Assembly: GCF_000619825.1 (NCBI RefSeq)
Contig: NZ_KK211036.1
Coordinates: 1-64,000 of the forward strand
Length of the DNA stretch: 64,000 nt
Direction of reading: 5' to 3'
From: Prevotella sp. MA2016
Lineage (GTDB): Bacteria > Bacteroidota > Bacteroidia > Bacteroidales > Bacteroidaceae
Shown here: in pieces, positions 34,492-44,500 of the stretch
Numbering within the stretch: the stretch's first letter is position 1
How the letters are laid out: each line of letters opens with the position of its first letter
Notes under the pieces: model-generated
Told to the model about the DNA's origin: nothing
Databases searched by the model: none
The model's input: only the letters and a program-made list of their open reading frames with translations
Position numbers and translations under genes: made by a program

Positions 34492-35436
34492 ATGAATATT
34501 GTAATACTAGACGGTTATACAGCCAATCCAGGCGATTTGTCTTGGAATGAGCTGGAGAAGTTGGGTGATGTAACGGTTTATGAGCGTACGGCACCCGAGG
34601 AAACAGTGGCGAGAGCAGCCGACGCTGAGGTGGTGCTTACCAACAAAGTACTGCTGACCAGCGAGGTGATGGCACAGTTGCCCAAGTTGAAGTATATCGG
34701 CGTGCTGGCAACAGGCTACAACGTGGTGGATATCCAGGCTGCGCACGAGCGCGGTATTGTGGTAACAAACGTGCCGGCTTACAGCACCGAGAGCGTGGCG
34801 CAGATGGTGTTTGCACATCTGCTCACAGTAACTAATCGCACAGAGCACTATGCACAGCAAAACCGTGAGGGTAAGTGGAGTAGGAGTAAGGACTTCAGTT
34901 ACATCGATACCCTCCTGCCTGAGATAGCCGGTAAAACATTCGGTATTGTGGGCTTGGGAAACATCGGTATGCGTGTAGCCCAGATTGCACTGGCCTTCGG
35001 CATGAAGGTAAAGGCACTGAGCAGCAAAGAGGTGCTGCCCGATGGTATCGAGAAGGTGACGCTCGACGAGTTGCTGGCTACATCTGATGTATTGTCGCTG
35101 CATTGTCCGCTAACCGACAATACCCGACACCTTATTAATAAAGAGAGTATCCAGAAGATGAAGTCGTCGGCCATCCTGATCAATACAGGTCGTGGACCGC
35201 TGATCGACGATGATGCTGTGGCTAATGCACTGGCAGAGGGCCGACTTTATGCTTTCTGTGCCGATGTGATGACGGTAGAGCCACCTGCTGCCGACAATCC
35301 TTTGCTGAAGCAGCCTAACGCTTATATCACACCACATATTGCTTGGGCAAGTACTGAAGCAAGAGTGCGACTGATACAAATAGCAACAGATAACGTTCGC
35401 GGCTTTATTAATGGAAGTCCACAAAACGTTATCTGA
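34492..35436 (+). CDS. D-2-hydroxyacid dehydrogenase
   Basis: A 314-residue NAD-dependent enzyme of the D-isomer-specific 2-hydroxyacid dehydrogenase family. The dinucleotide motif is GIVGLGNIGMRVAQ, followed by the catalytic Arg in NTGRGPLIDDD, a Glu in MTVEPP and the catalytic His in TPHIAWAS. It most resembles glycerate or hydroxypyruvate dehydrogenases. Start ATG 34492 (MNIVILDG) fits the family; the frame open from 34456 begins inside the preceding T run. Confidence 0.88.
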   Translation: MNIVILDGYTANPGDLSWNELEKLGDVTVYERTAPEETVARAADAEVVLTNKVLLTSEVMAQLPKLKYIGVLATGYNVVDIQAAHERGIVVTNVPAYSTESVAQMVFAHLLTVTNRTEHYAQQNREGKWSRSKDFSYIDTLLPEIAGKTFGIVGLGNIGMRVAQIALAFGMKVKALSSKEVLPDGIEKVTLDELLATSDVLSLHCPLTDNTRHLINKESIQKMKSSAILINTGRGPLIDDDAVANALAEGRLYAFCADVMTVEPPAADNPLLKQPNAYITPHIAWASTEARVRLIQIATDNVRGFINGSPQNVI

Positions 35437-35475
35437 TAAGATTAAACTAAACTTGCGAAAGTTGAATGTAAGATA

Positions 35476-35781
35476 TTAAATCTCGAAGTCAAGGCAGCTG
35501 CGCTGAACGGTATAAGGGCGAACCTTACCATTGGCTACGGCTACGTGTTCGGGGTGAACAGCATAAGCTTTCAAGGCCTCCTCGCTCTCCAAAGTGCTGT
35601 CGAGCATGACGTCGGCATTGGATGAAGCCAGGCGGCCTTCAATGTGTACCTTCACGTCGAGAAGTCCGGGCACCTTGCCTACCAATCCTTCCAAACCAGC
35701 CTTAATACCGGCCTTCACTGTCTGCTTCTCCTCTTCAGAGAGTTCTGGATTCAGAGTCCAGAGAATAATATGCTTTACCAT
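35476..35781 (-). CDS. Dabb-family stress-responsive protein
   Basis: A 101-residue single-domain protein with the dimeric alpha-beta barrel signature: MVKHIILWTLNPE start and a YAVHPEHVAVA helix. Homologues are small dimeric proteins of varied or unknown function. A -7 box (minus-strand TAATTTTGC) is at 35810-35818. Monocistronic and convergent with the dehydrogenase. Confidence 0.88.
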   Translation of the reverse strand: MVKHIILWTLNPELSEEEKQTVKAGIKAGLEGLVGKVPGLLDVKVHIEGRLASSNADVMLDSTLESEEALKAYAVHPEHVAVANGKVRPYTVQRSCLDFEI

Positions 35782-35809
35782 AACTTTTAATTATTAATGT
35801 ATTGTATCT

Positions 35810-35818
35810 GCAAAATTA
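35810..35818 (-). promoter_or_regulatory. -7 element for the Dabb gene
   Basis: Minus-strand TAATTTTGC, 28 bases before the ATG. Confidence 0.55.
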
Positions 35819-35861
35819 GACAAAATAGTTGAATAATGCTTCTATTTTCACTTTTTTTTTG

Positions 35862-35870
35862 TATATTTGC
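35862..35870 (+). promoter_or_regulatory. -7 element for ettA
   Basis: TATATTTGC, 25 bases before the ATG at 35896. Confidence 0.6.
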
Positions 35871-35895
35871 CGACAAATCAAATAAATAGATATAT

Positions 35896-37593
35896 ATGGC
35901 AACAGTTGACGACAAGAAAGTGATATTCTCGATGGTAGGCGTGAGCAAAACCATTCAGCAGAATCAGAAGCAAGTGCTTAAAAACATTTACCTGAGTTTT
36001 TTCTATGGCGCCAAAATTGGTATTATTGGACTGAACGGTGCTGGTAAATCTACCCTAATGAAAATCATTGCAGGGCTCGACCAGCAGTATCAGGGCGACG
36101 TGGTGTGGAGCCCCGGCTACAGTGTGGGTTATCTGCCACAGGAACCACCACTGAACGAGGAAAAGACAGTGAAGGAGAACGTGATGGAAGGCGTGCAGCA
36201 TGTGTATGATGCGTTGGCCGAGTACGATGAGATAAACGTAAAGTTCGGACTGCCCGAGTACTACGAGGATGCCGACAAAATGGATAAGCTGATGCAGCGA
36301 CAGGCTGAACTGCAGGATATCATCGACGCTACTGATGCTTGGAATATGGACTCGAAACTGGATCGCGCGATGGCTGCACTGAACTGTCCGCCGGGCGACT
36401 GGAGCGTGAAAAATCTCTCGGGTGGTGAGCGCCGCCGTGTGGCACTGTGCCGACTGCTGTTGCAGAAACCCGACGTGCTGCTGCTTGACGAGCCTACCAA
36501 CCACTTGGATGCTGAGAGCATCGACTGGCTGGAGCAACATCTGCAGCAATATGAGGGAACGGTGATTGCCGTGACCCACGACCGCTACTTCCTGGATGAT
36601 GTGGCTGAGTGGATTCTGGAGCTTGACCGTGGTGAGGGCATCCCCTGGAAGGGCAACTACTCAAGCTGGCTGGAACAGAAGAGTCAGCGCCTGGCTCAGG
36701 AGGAGAAGAGTGCCTCGAAGCGTCGCAAGACACTGGAGCGTGAGTTGGAGTGGGTGCGTATGGCGCCCAAGGCCCGTCATGCCAAGGGTAAGGCCCGTCT
36801 GAATTCGTATGAGATGATGCTGAACGAGGAACAGAAACAGAAGGAGGAAAAACTGGAGATATTCATCCCCAATGGTCCACGACTGGGCAACAAGGTGATT
36901 GAGGCTGAACACGTGGCAAAGTCGTTCCCCGAAAAACAGCTCTTTACCGACTTGAACTTCAATCTGCCACCAAATGGTATTGTGGGTGTGATTGGTCCTA
37001 ACGGTGCGGGTAAGACTACGCTGTTCCGACTCATCATGGGCTTGGATCAGCCCGATGCAGGTCAGTTCTCAGTGGGCGAGACGGTGAAGTTGAGCTATGT
37101 GGACCAGCAGCATAAGGATATCGACCCAACCAAGTCGGTCTATGAGGTAGTGAGTCAGGGCAATGAGACTATCCGTATGGGTGGCAAGGACGTGAACGTG
37201 CGTGCCTACCTGAGTCGATTCAACTTCAGTGGTGCCGACCAAGAGAAAAAGTGCGGCGTGCTGTCGGGTGGTGAGCGCAACCGTCTGCATCTGGCCATCG
37301 CGCTGAAGCAGGAAGGCAACGTGCTGTTGCTCGACGAGCCTACCAACGATATCGACGTGAACACCCTGCGTGCACTGGAGGAGGGCTTGGAGGCCTTTGC
37401 TGGTTGTGCCGTCATCATCAGTCACGACCGTTGGTTCCTGGATCGTATCTGTACACATATATTGGCATTTGAGGGAGAGGGCAATGTGTTCTACTTCGAA
37501 GGCAACTATAGCGAGTACGAGAGCAACAAGGCTCAACGCCTGGGCTTAGAGGAGCCTAAGCGTGCTCGATACCGTAAACTGATGGAAGAGTAA
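35896..37593 (+). CDS. ettA: ABC-F translational throttle protein EttA
   Basis: A 565-residue cytoplasmic protein with two ABC ATPase domains and no membrane part. Walker A GLNGAGKST and GPNGAGKTT, signatures LSGGERRR and LSGGERNR, and Walker B LLLDEPTNHLD and LLLDEPTNDID are all present. The linker between the domains contains the charged P-site tRNA-interaction motif region (EEKSASKRRKTLERELEW). EttA binds the ribosomal E site and gates entry into elongation according to the ADP/ATP ratio. The GH2 gene follows after 28 bases. Confidence 0.95.
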   Translation: MATVDDKKVIFSMVGVSKTIQQNQKQVLKNIYLSFFYGAKIGIIGLNGAGKSTLMKIIAGLDQQYQGDVVWSPGYSVGYLPQEPPLNEEKTVKENVMEGVQHVYDALAEYDEINVKFGLPEYYEDADKMDKLMQRQAELQDIIDATDAWNMDSKLDRAMAALNCPPGDWSVKNLSGGERRRVALCRLLLQKPDVLLLDEPTNHLDAESIDWLEQHLQQYEGTVIAVTHDRYFLDDVAEWILELDRGEGIPWKGNYSSWLEQKSQRLAQEEKSASKRRKTLERELEWVRMAPKARHAKGKARLNSYEMMLNEEQKQKEEKLEIFIPNGPRLGNKVIEAEHVAKSFPEKQLFTDLNFNLPPNGIVGVIGPNGAGKTTLFRLIMGLDQPDAGQFSVGETVKLSYVDQQHKDIDPTKSVYEVVSQGNETIRMGGKDVNVRAYLSRFNFSGADQEKKCGVLSGGERNRLHLAIALKQEGNVLLLDEPTNDIDVNTLRALEEGLEAFAGCAVIISHDRWFLDRICTHILAFEGEGNVFYFEGNYSEYESNKAQRLGLEEPKRARYRKLMEE

Positions 37594-37621
37594 TTCTTAA
37601 AACAAATATCATAACTAAAAA

Positions 37622-39928
37622 ATGAAAAAACTAACTTTATGTGCTGTGCTTTTGGGGGCTAGTATGGGCACCCAGGCACAGACACAACAATTATTCGACA
37701 ACGGCTGGCATTTCAGCCATGATGGCAAGACCATCAGTGTAAACCTACCTCATGATTGGGACATCTCGTATGCCTCTAATCCAGAAACCGGTGCCACGGG
37801 AACCGATGGCGGCTGGTTTCCTGCTGGCAAAGGTGAGTATCGCAAAGCTTTCGCCACCCCTAAGGGGGAACTGGTGAAACTGCACTTCGAGGGCGTTTAT
37901 CAGCGTGCCGAAGTGTTTGTGAATGGTCAGAAGGCTGGGCAGCATGCTTATGGCTATACCCCCTTCACTGTGGACGTGACACCTTATTTATATAAGGACA
38001 AACGACTGAATGAAGTAGTGGTGAAGGTGGACAACAGTCAGCAGGTGAACTGTCGCTGGTATTCAGGTTCAGGTATTTATCGCCACGTGTGGCTGCAGAC
38101 GATGCCTGCCCTGCACATCGCCGAAAACGGTGTGTATGTTACCACGAGTGACGTATCTGCCAAAGAGGCCACAGTGAATGTAGAGGTGACGGTGCAGAAC
38201 GAGGCTGCCACCGCTGGTCAGGCCATGGTAGAAGTGGAAGGCAAGCAACAGCAGTTAGAGCTGCAGGCAGGCGAGAGCAAGACGGTATGCTTTAGCTATA
38301 CCATCCAGAATCCCCGTCTCTGGTCGCCCCAGGATCCCTATCTCTACACCCTCAACACTAAACTCTCAACCCTCAACCCTCAACCCTCATCACTCAACAT
38401 TAAACACTCAACAAAATTCGGCATACGCACTTTCAGCTATGATGCTGAGAATGGATTTGTGTTGAATGGCAAGCCTGTGCTGCTGAATGGTGCCTGCGTG
38501 CACCACGATGACGGTGTGATAGGCGCCATGGCCTTCGACGATGCTGAGATACGCAAGGTGCGCTTGATGAAAGAGGCTGGATTCAATCTGATTCGTACCA
38601 GTCATAACCCCACCACACGTGCTTTCCTGGATGCCTGCGACTCGTTGGGTATGCTGGTTATCGGAGAGGCTTTCGATGGTTGGCGCACAGCTAAGAAACC
38701 GTATGACTATTCTACACTTATCGATTCGTGCTATCGTGAGGATATCCATGCCATGGTGATGCGCGACCGCAATCACCCTAGCATCATCTCATGGAGCATC
38801 GGCAACGAGGTGATAGAGCGCAAGGAGATAGCTGTGGTAACCACAGCCCGCAAGTTGAAGGCAGCCGTGCTGGAGTGCGACAAGACACGCCCTGTGACCG
38901 AAGCCCTCTGCGCCTGGGATCGTGATTGGGAGATTTATGACCCACACTTTGAGGTGCTTGACATCGCAGGTTATAACTACATGATATTCAAGCATGCTAC
39001 CGACCACAAACGCGACCCCAAGCGTGTGATGTGGCAGACAGAGAGCTATCCCCGTGGGGCTTTCCGCAACTGGGCTACCGTGCATGATTATCCTTACGTG
39101 ATTGGTGATATGGTATGGACAGGTCTCGACTATCTGGGCGAGTCGGGTATCGGTCGCTACTATTATGAGGGTGAGCGCCCAGGCGAGAGCTATGCTGAAG
39201 GCGGACAACCCGATTGGCACGGCGCTTGCTGCGGCGATGTGGATATGACCGGTTGGCGTCGCCCCATCAGCCATTACCGCAGTATGCTGTGGAATGACAA
39301 CGAACCTCTCTACATGGCTGTGAAGGAGCCAGATGGCTATCATGGAAAGATATATGAAACCTCTTGGAGCGTTTGGCCCACATGGGAGAGCTGGAACTGG
39401 GCAGGATGGGAAGGTAAGCCCATCGATGTAGAGGTGTATACCAAGGCGCCCGAGGTGAAACTCTATCTGAACGATAAACTGGTGGGCACTAAGAAGGTGG
39501 GCCGCGATACAGAGTTTAAGGCTGTGTTCAACTTGCCTTACGAGGCTGGCACACTGCGCGCTGAGGCTGGTGGCGAGAGCGTAATCCTGGCTACTGCTGG
39601 CGAACCTGCTAAGTTGCGCCTGACTGCAGACCGCACCAAGTTGACTGCCAACGGACAGTCGCTGGCCTATATCACCGTTGAGGTGGTGGATAAAGAGGGT
39701 AGGGTATGTCCTGATGCTGCTATTCCTTGTGAGGCTATCGTGAAAGGACAGGCCACGCTGATGGCTTTTGCTTCGGCCGACCTGAAGGACCGCGAGATAA
39801 AGACATTGCCACGCGCCACTACTTTTAAAGGTCGTGCCATCATCGTGGTACGTAGCACCAATAAGAAAGGTAAGGTACAGGTGAGTGTGAAGAGTAGTCT
39901 GCCTGTAGCCACTACAACCATCAATTAA
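37622..39928 (+). CDS. GH2 glycoside hydrolase (beta-galactosidase-like), exported
   Basis: A 768-residue enzyme with a signal peptide ending near GTQAQ (about 20). The sugar-binding domain (about 20-150), the immunoglobulin-like domain and the TIM barrel follow in order. The acid/base is Glu396 in SIGNEV and the nucleophile Glu474 in WQTESYPRG. The last third has the DUF4982-type and Ig-like domains often seen in Bacteroidota exo-beta-galactosidases. Residues 244-264 are encoded by nine perfect 7-bp repeats (38351-38413), exactly 21 codons, in the strand leading to KFGIRTF. It is encoded right after ettA and is not part of the PUL 4 kb to the right. It most likely removes beta-galactosyl residues in the periplasm; other beta-linked sugars cannot be excluded. 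Confidence 0.88.
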   Translation: MKKLTLCAVLLGASMGTQAQTQQLFDNGWHFSHDGKTISVNLPHDWDISYASNPETGATGTDGGWFPAGKGEYRKAFATPKGELVKLHFEGVYQRAEVFVNGQKAGQHAYGYTPFTVDVTPYLYKDKRLNEVVVKVDNSQQVNCRWYSGSGIYRHVWLQTMPALHIAENGVYVTTSDVSAKEATVNVEVTVQNEAATAGQAMVEVEGKQQQLELQAGESKTVCFSYTIQNPRLWSPQDPYLYTLNTKLSTLNPQPSSLNIKHSTKFGIRTFSYDAENGFVLNGKPVLLNGACVHHDDGVIGAMAFDDAEIRKVRLMKEAGFNLIRTSHNPTTRAFLDACDSLGMLVIGEAFDGWRTAKKPYDYSTLIDSCYREDIHAMVMRDRNHPSIISWSIGNEVIERKEIAVVTTARKLKAAVLECDKTRPVTEALCAWDRDWEIYDPHFEVLDIAGYNYMIFKHATDHKRDPKRVMWQTESYPRGAFRNWATVHDYPYVIGDMVWTGLDYLGESGIGRYYYEGERPGESYAEGGQPDWHGACCGDVDMTGWRRPISHYRSMLWNDNEPLYMAVKEPDGYHGKIYETSWSVWPTWESWNWAGWEGKPIDVEVYTKAPEVKLYLNDKLVGTKKVGRDTEFKAVFNLPYEAGTLRAEAGGESVILATAGEPAKLRLTADRTKLTANGQSLAYITVEVVDKEGRVCPDAAIPCEAIVKGQATLMAFASADLKDREIKTLPRATTFKGRAIIVVRSTNKKGKVQVSVKSSLPVATTTIN
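38351..38413 (+). repeat. Nine-unit heptamer array inside the GH2 gene
   Basis: Nine consecutive 7-bp units in perfect phase: CTCAACA, CTAAACT, CTCAACC three times, CTCATCA, CTCAACA, TTAAACA and CTCAACA. The array is 63 bp, divisible by 3, and starts exactly on a codon boundary (residue 244). It encodes 21 residues rich in Leu, Asn, Ser, Thr and Pro between the YT of the Ig-like domain and KFGIRTF. Confidence 0.85.
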
Positions 39929-39954
39929 ATCCCGGATTATTGGGAATTTAATCG

Positions 39955-39992
39955 TCTGTCCGATATTTCTTTTAATATCGGACAGATTTTTT
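39955..39992 (+). terminator. Terminator after the GH2 gene
   Basis: TCTGTCCGATAT (39955-39966) pairs with ATATCGGACAGA (39975-39986), followed by T6. A weaker hairpin, TCCC/GGGA with AT flanks, precedes it. Confidence 0.85.
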
Positions 39993-40005
39993 GAAAAAAA
40001 ATATT

Positions 40006-40014
40006 TATATTTGC
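40006..40014 (+). promoter_or_regulatory. -7 element for the phosphoesterase gene
   Basis: TATATTTGC, 42 bases before the ATG at 40057. Confidence 0.6.
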
Positions 40015-40056
40015 ACCCGGGAACGTAATAAAGATAATAACTAAAGCATTGTAATC

Positions 40057-40854
40057 ATGAAAAAACTACTGATTGTGATACTTACTATCCTGATGACGTC
40101 ATGCGATGGAGCTTTTGATATCCATCCTTATGATGTGAATGTAAAGGGTGAGATTGGTATCAATGCCAAACAGATGGCCATCATCGAAAGTAGATTTGCC
40201 GATAAGGAAACACTACGCGTGGCCTTTATCAGCGATACCCACTTGTGGCTATCGGATGCGCGCGCCCAGGTGGCAGATGTGAATACCCGTAACGTGGATT
40301 TTGTGGTGCATTGTGGTGATCTGACCGACACTGCCACGAAAAACGAGTTCGAGTGGAGCCGTGACATCCTGCAGAAATTGAATGCACCATGGGTAGCTCT
40401 CATTGGTAATCATGACTTTCTAGGTACTGGCGATCAGACTTACGAGGTGATGTATGGCGCATTTGACTTTTCATTTATTGCCGGCCGTATCAAGTTTGTA
40501 TGCCTGAACACCAATGCCACAGAGTACGACTATCTGGCCGCAGTGCCTAATTTCGACTATATGGAAGAGGAAATGACTAAGGACTCCGACAAGTTCGACC
40601 GCACGGTGCTGGTGATGCATGCACCGCCATATAGTGACCAGTTTAACAACAACGTATGTAAGGCATTCCGCCGTTATCTCGACTATTTCCCCGGTCTGAT
40701 GTGCTGTGTCTATGGACATAATCACAACGACACTGTGGTTGACTTCTACGATGACGGACTGATTTTCTATGGCATCGACTGTGCACAGCATCGCAATTAT
40801 CGTATCATGACTATAACACCCGAGGGCTATGAAATGGAACAAGTATTTTATTAG
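40057..40854 (+). CDS. Calcineurin-like metallophosphoesterase lipoprotein
   Basis: A 265-residue lipoprotein with lipobox LMTSC (Cys near 16). The five metallophosphoesterase motifs are in order: SDTH, CGDLTD, GNHD, MHAPPYS and YGHNH, which place two metal ions. It hydrolyses phosphomonoesters or diesters in the envelope; the substrate is unknown. The next gene starts 26 bases before its stop in another frame, so they are coupled. Confidence 0.88.
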   Translation: MKKLLIVILTILMTSCDGAFDIHPYDVNVKGEIGINAKQMAIIESRFADKETLRVAFISDTHLWLSDARAQVADVNTRNVDFVVHCGDLTDTATKNEFEWSRDILQKLNAPWVALIGNHDFLGTGDQTYEVMYGAFDFSFIAGRIKFVCLNTNATEYDYLAAVPNFDYMEEEMTKDSDKFDRTVLVMHAPPYSDQFNNNVCKAFRRYLDYFPGLMCCVYGHNHNDTVVDFYDDGLIFYGIDCAQHRNYRIMTITPEGYEMEQVFY

Positions 40855-41512
40855 TATAACAATGCTGATGTGCTCAATATGCGCCACGGCTGCCGATAGT
40901 ATCTCGGTTGTAGATACACTGAATAGTAAGTATGAGCAGCGCATGTTGCGAAAGCAAAAGGCATGGGCATCGCTGGTGCCTACACATTTTGTGATACAGA
41001 ATGCTGGAAACATGGGTGTTGTGTCGATGGGATTGGGATGGAGCTACGGCAAGCGGCACCAGTGGGAGACCGATCTGCTGTTTGGATACATTCCTAAGCA
41101 TCAGTCCACGCGCGGCAAACTCACATCAACCCTCAAGGGCAACTATATCCCCTGGCATCTTAATATTAATTCAAAGGCTGATCTGAATAAAACGTGCAAG
41201 TGGTCTTTCGAACCTCTTACTGTTAGTCTCTATATCAACACGGTATATGGGCATGAGTTCTGGAAAAGTCAGCCAGGGCGTTACCCCGACAAGTATTATG
41301 AGTTTATGAGTACCAAGTTTCGCTTGAATTTGGCTTTGGGACAGCGCATCACTTTTGATATCCCCAAGCGAAAGCGCCTCATGCACAATCGCATCACACT
41401 GTTCTACGAGGTGGGAACATGCGACCTCTATGTGCGCTCTATGTTCCAGAGCAGTATTCCGCTCAAGGATGTGTTAGGACTCTCTATCGGACTGAAATTC
41501 TATAATCTGTGA
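40829..41512 (+). CDS. Outer-membrane beta-barrel-like protein
   Basis: A 227-residue exported protein with a signal peptide (WNKYFISITMLMCSICATAA). The mature part has alternating aromatic/hydrophobic strands (for example FVIQNAGNMGVVSMGLGWSYG) and a C-terminal strand ending in LKFYNL, as in outer-membrane barrels. I do not recognise the family. It overlaps the phosphoesterase gene by 26 bases, suggesting a joint role at the envelope. Confidence 0.65.
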   Translation: MKWNKYFISITMLMCSICATAADSISVVDTLNSKYEQRMLRKQKAWASLVPTHFVIQNAGNMGVVSMGLGWSYGKRHQWETDLLFGYIPKHQSTRGKLTSTLKGNYIPWHLNINSKADLNKTCKWSFEPLTVSLYINTVYGHEFWKSQPGRYPDKYYEFMSTKFRLNLALGQRITFDIPKRKRLMHNRITLFYEVGTCDLYVRSMFQSSIPLKDVLGLSIGLKFYNL

Positions 41513-41527
41513 GTATTGATACCTATT

Positions 41528-44500
41528 TCATTTTCCTTGTGAAACTGTTGACAAATTAGATTTCTGAAATTCGGATGGAGTGACACCATATACTGCTTTG
41601 AAGTTCATGGTGAAACTCTTAACGGTAGTGAAGCCCACAGCATAAGCTATTTCCGTAATCTGCATCTGTGAGGATTCGAGCAAAGCACGACCTCGTTTGA
41701 TGCGGATGGTACGGATGAATTCGGCTGGGCCTTGCCCCGTGATGGCCATGAGCTTCTTGTAGAGTGTAGAGCGCGACATAGCTACTTCGGCTGCCATCGC
41801 CTCTACTGAAAATTCGGAATCGGAAATATTCTTCTCTACCAGTGAAATAACTTTCTGGATAAACTGTTCGTCGAGTGGGGTAATGGTTATCTCGCTAGGT
41901 TCGATGTTGAGTTTCTGGCGGAACTGATGGTGATTGTTTTGCTCCCAGTCGATGAATTTCTGTACACGCAAGCGCAGCACTTCGACATTGAAGGGCTTGG
42001 TGAGATAATCGTCGGCACCCAACTGCAATCCTTCGATACGACTCACGTCGGTGGTGCGGGCTGTGAGCAGGATGACGGGGATATGCGACAGGTTGATATC
42101 CGTCTTAACCCGGCGGCAGAGTTCGAAACCATCTATTCCTGGCATCATCACATCGCTAATCACCAGATCTATCTGTTGCTGTTGCAGCACCTGCAGCGCT
42201 TCGGCGCCATCGCTGGCAGTATAAACATCAAAATACTCTTTCATGCAAGAGCTGACAAACGAGAGCATGTCCTGATTATCATCTACCACCAGAATCGACT
42301 TGCGGGTGTTGGACTGTGGTTCTACGAATGGTTCTGTCGTTGCAGCCCCATCTGTAGCTGCTTCGGCTTTGATCTGATGGCTATTGGAGGCTATCGGCAG
42401 GGTGATGGTGAAAATACTGCCCTTGGGATGATTGTCGGCTACGCTGATGGTGCCATGATGCAGCTTCACATAGTCGTTGGCGATATGCAGACCGATACCG
42501 CTACCTGTTTGTGAACTGTCGTTCGACGACGACTGATAGAAGCGCTTGAAGATGTTGGGCTTGTCGGCATCGGGAATGCCTTTGCCTGTATCGGCAACCG
42601 CTATCAATACATATGTTGATGTGAGGTTGATGCGTAGGGTGACGCTGCCGCCAGCGGGGGTGAACTTTAAGGCGTTGGAGAACAGATTATAGATTACCTT
42701 GTTCATCTTCTCACGGTCGTAGTCCAACACATAACTATCCACTTCGTGCTCGAACGCCAGATGGATGCCGCGTTCTTCGGCATAATCACCAAACGACACC
42801 AGAATGCTATTGAGATGATCCACGATATCACCACGTTGCAGGTTGAGTGTCTCACCACCAGCATCCAAGCGGCGAAAGTCGAGTAGGGAGTTGACTTCTT
42901 GCAACAGCAGTTGTGCATTCTTATATACATTGTGAAGCTGGGCTTGCAGACTGTTGATGGAGCTGCCTTGTTCCAACTTCTTAATGATCTGTTCTAAGGG
43001 TGAGATGATGAGGGTGAGGGGCGTGCGCAGATCATGACTGATATTGGTAAAGAACTGCAGTTTCATCTCTGTGATCTGCTCTATCTTCTGGCGTTCCATC
43101 ATCTGGCGCTGCTGTTCGGAGCGTGCTTGCTGGCGCTTGTGCATCTGACTCCTGATGAAGAGCAGAATGGCTATCGCCATCAGGGCATAGACGCAGTACA
43201 TCGGTATGGTGCGATAGAAGGGGGGCGCCACATTGATGGTTAGCTCCTGTGGCGGACTCATGCTGCCATCCTCGCGGCACACACAGAGCTGCAGCGTGTA
43301 TTGTCCCGGTGGCAGGGCATGAAACGATACGGCAGGTTGGTCGGTCAGCACCCAGTCGCTTGTCTGACCTACCAGGCGATAGGCATAACGGGTGTGGCGC
43401 ACATTCTCCAAACTGCCAGCAAAGAATCTCACCGAGAGATAAGCATCATCATAGTTCAGGTTGATGGTGGTTGTGCGTTCGTTGATCAGACTATCGCCAA
43501 CAGCTATCTCGCTGATGCTGAGTGGACGGTCTTCGGCCTTGGATGCCATGAGCTGATGGGGATTGATGCTCATATATCCCTCGGTGCCACCCATCAGTAT
43601 CTGACCGTTGGGCGAAAGGGTCATGGCATCACCATTGAAGTAGAACTGCGGCATGCCTACATAGGGTTGGAAACTGCGACGTATCAGCTCAATGCCGCCC
43701 CGATGGCGCTGTGGCAGAATACCTACTACCGTGCCGCTGGTGGTGCATACCCAGTAGGTGCCCTCGTGGTCGCTCACCAGACCTTTGATGATGTCGGTAG
43801 TACGCTGAATATAGCTGAGCGTGTCGCGCTTGGTATCAAATACTGTCATGCCATCAGGGTGAACGAGTATCATCAGCCCTTGGCGCTTGTCGGTCTTCAC
43901 ATCGATAATCATCTGGCTCATCCATTGCTGGGTTTGATGTTTGTTGCCGAATGACACACTGCACTTATTAGTGGCCAGTTGATAGCGCCACAAGCCATAT
44001 ACCGAACCGATATACATGGTGCCGTCACCATCATAACGTACAGCATTGCCGCGTATGTCCTCGCCATTGTCTGTGGTCACCACATGGGTGCTCTCATCCT
44101 GCGGGTTAAAGATAACTGTCTTGCCTATGGGTGATGACGACCATATACGTCCGTTGTTGTCGGCAGCCAATGTCCATACTGTTTCTGAGGGGAATGTGCC
44201 AAGCTCGGTGGCGTAGCGTTTCCATTGTGAGGCATTGACAAGGTGGTAGAGTCCCTGATTATAAGTGCCGGCCCACATGCCGCCATGACCATCGCTCAGC
44301 AGGCTCATCACTGTAATATTGGGTAGCGAGGTCTTGATGATGCTGCCATCGGCTTTCTCTATATACACGCCGTCGCCATCGGTGCCCATCCACAGATGGC
44401 CATGGGTGTCGTAGGCCATGGCTAGGATGTCGCCACACTTCAGGGCATGGGGCTGCATGATGTTATTGGCATTGCTGGTGTAGGAGAGACCTGCCTTGAG

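Noticed and set aside
38351..38413. Reading the heptamer array as a CRISPR or sequencing artefact
   Set aside because: Units are 7 bp without spacers, so not CRISPR. The array keeps the frame exactly and similar arrays occur elsewhere, so an assembly artefact is unlikely.
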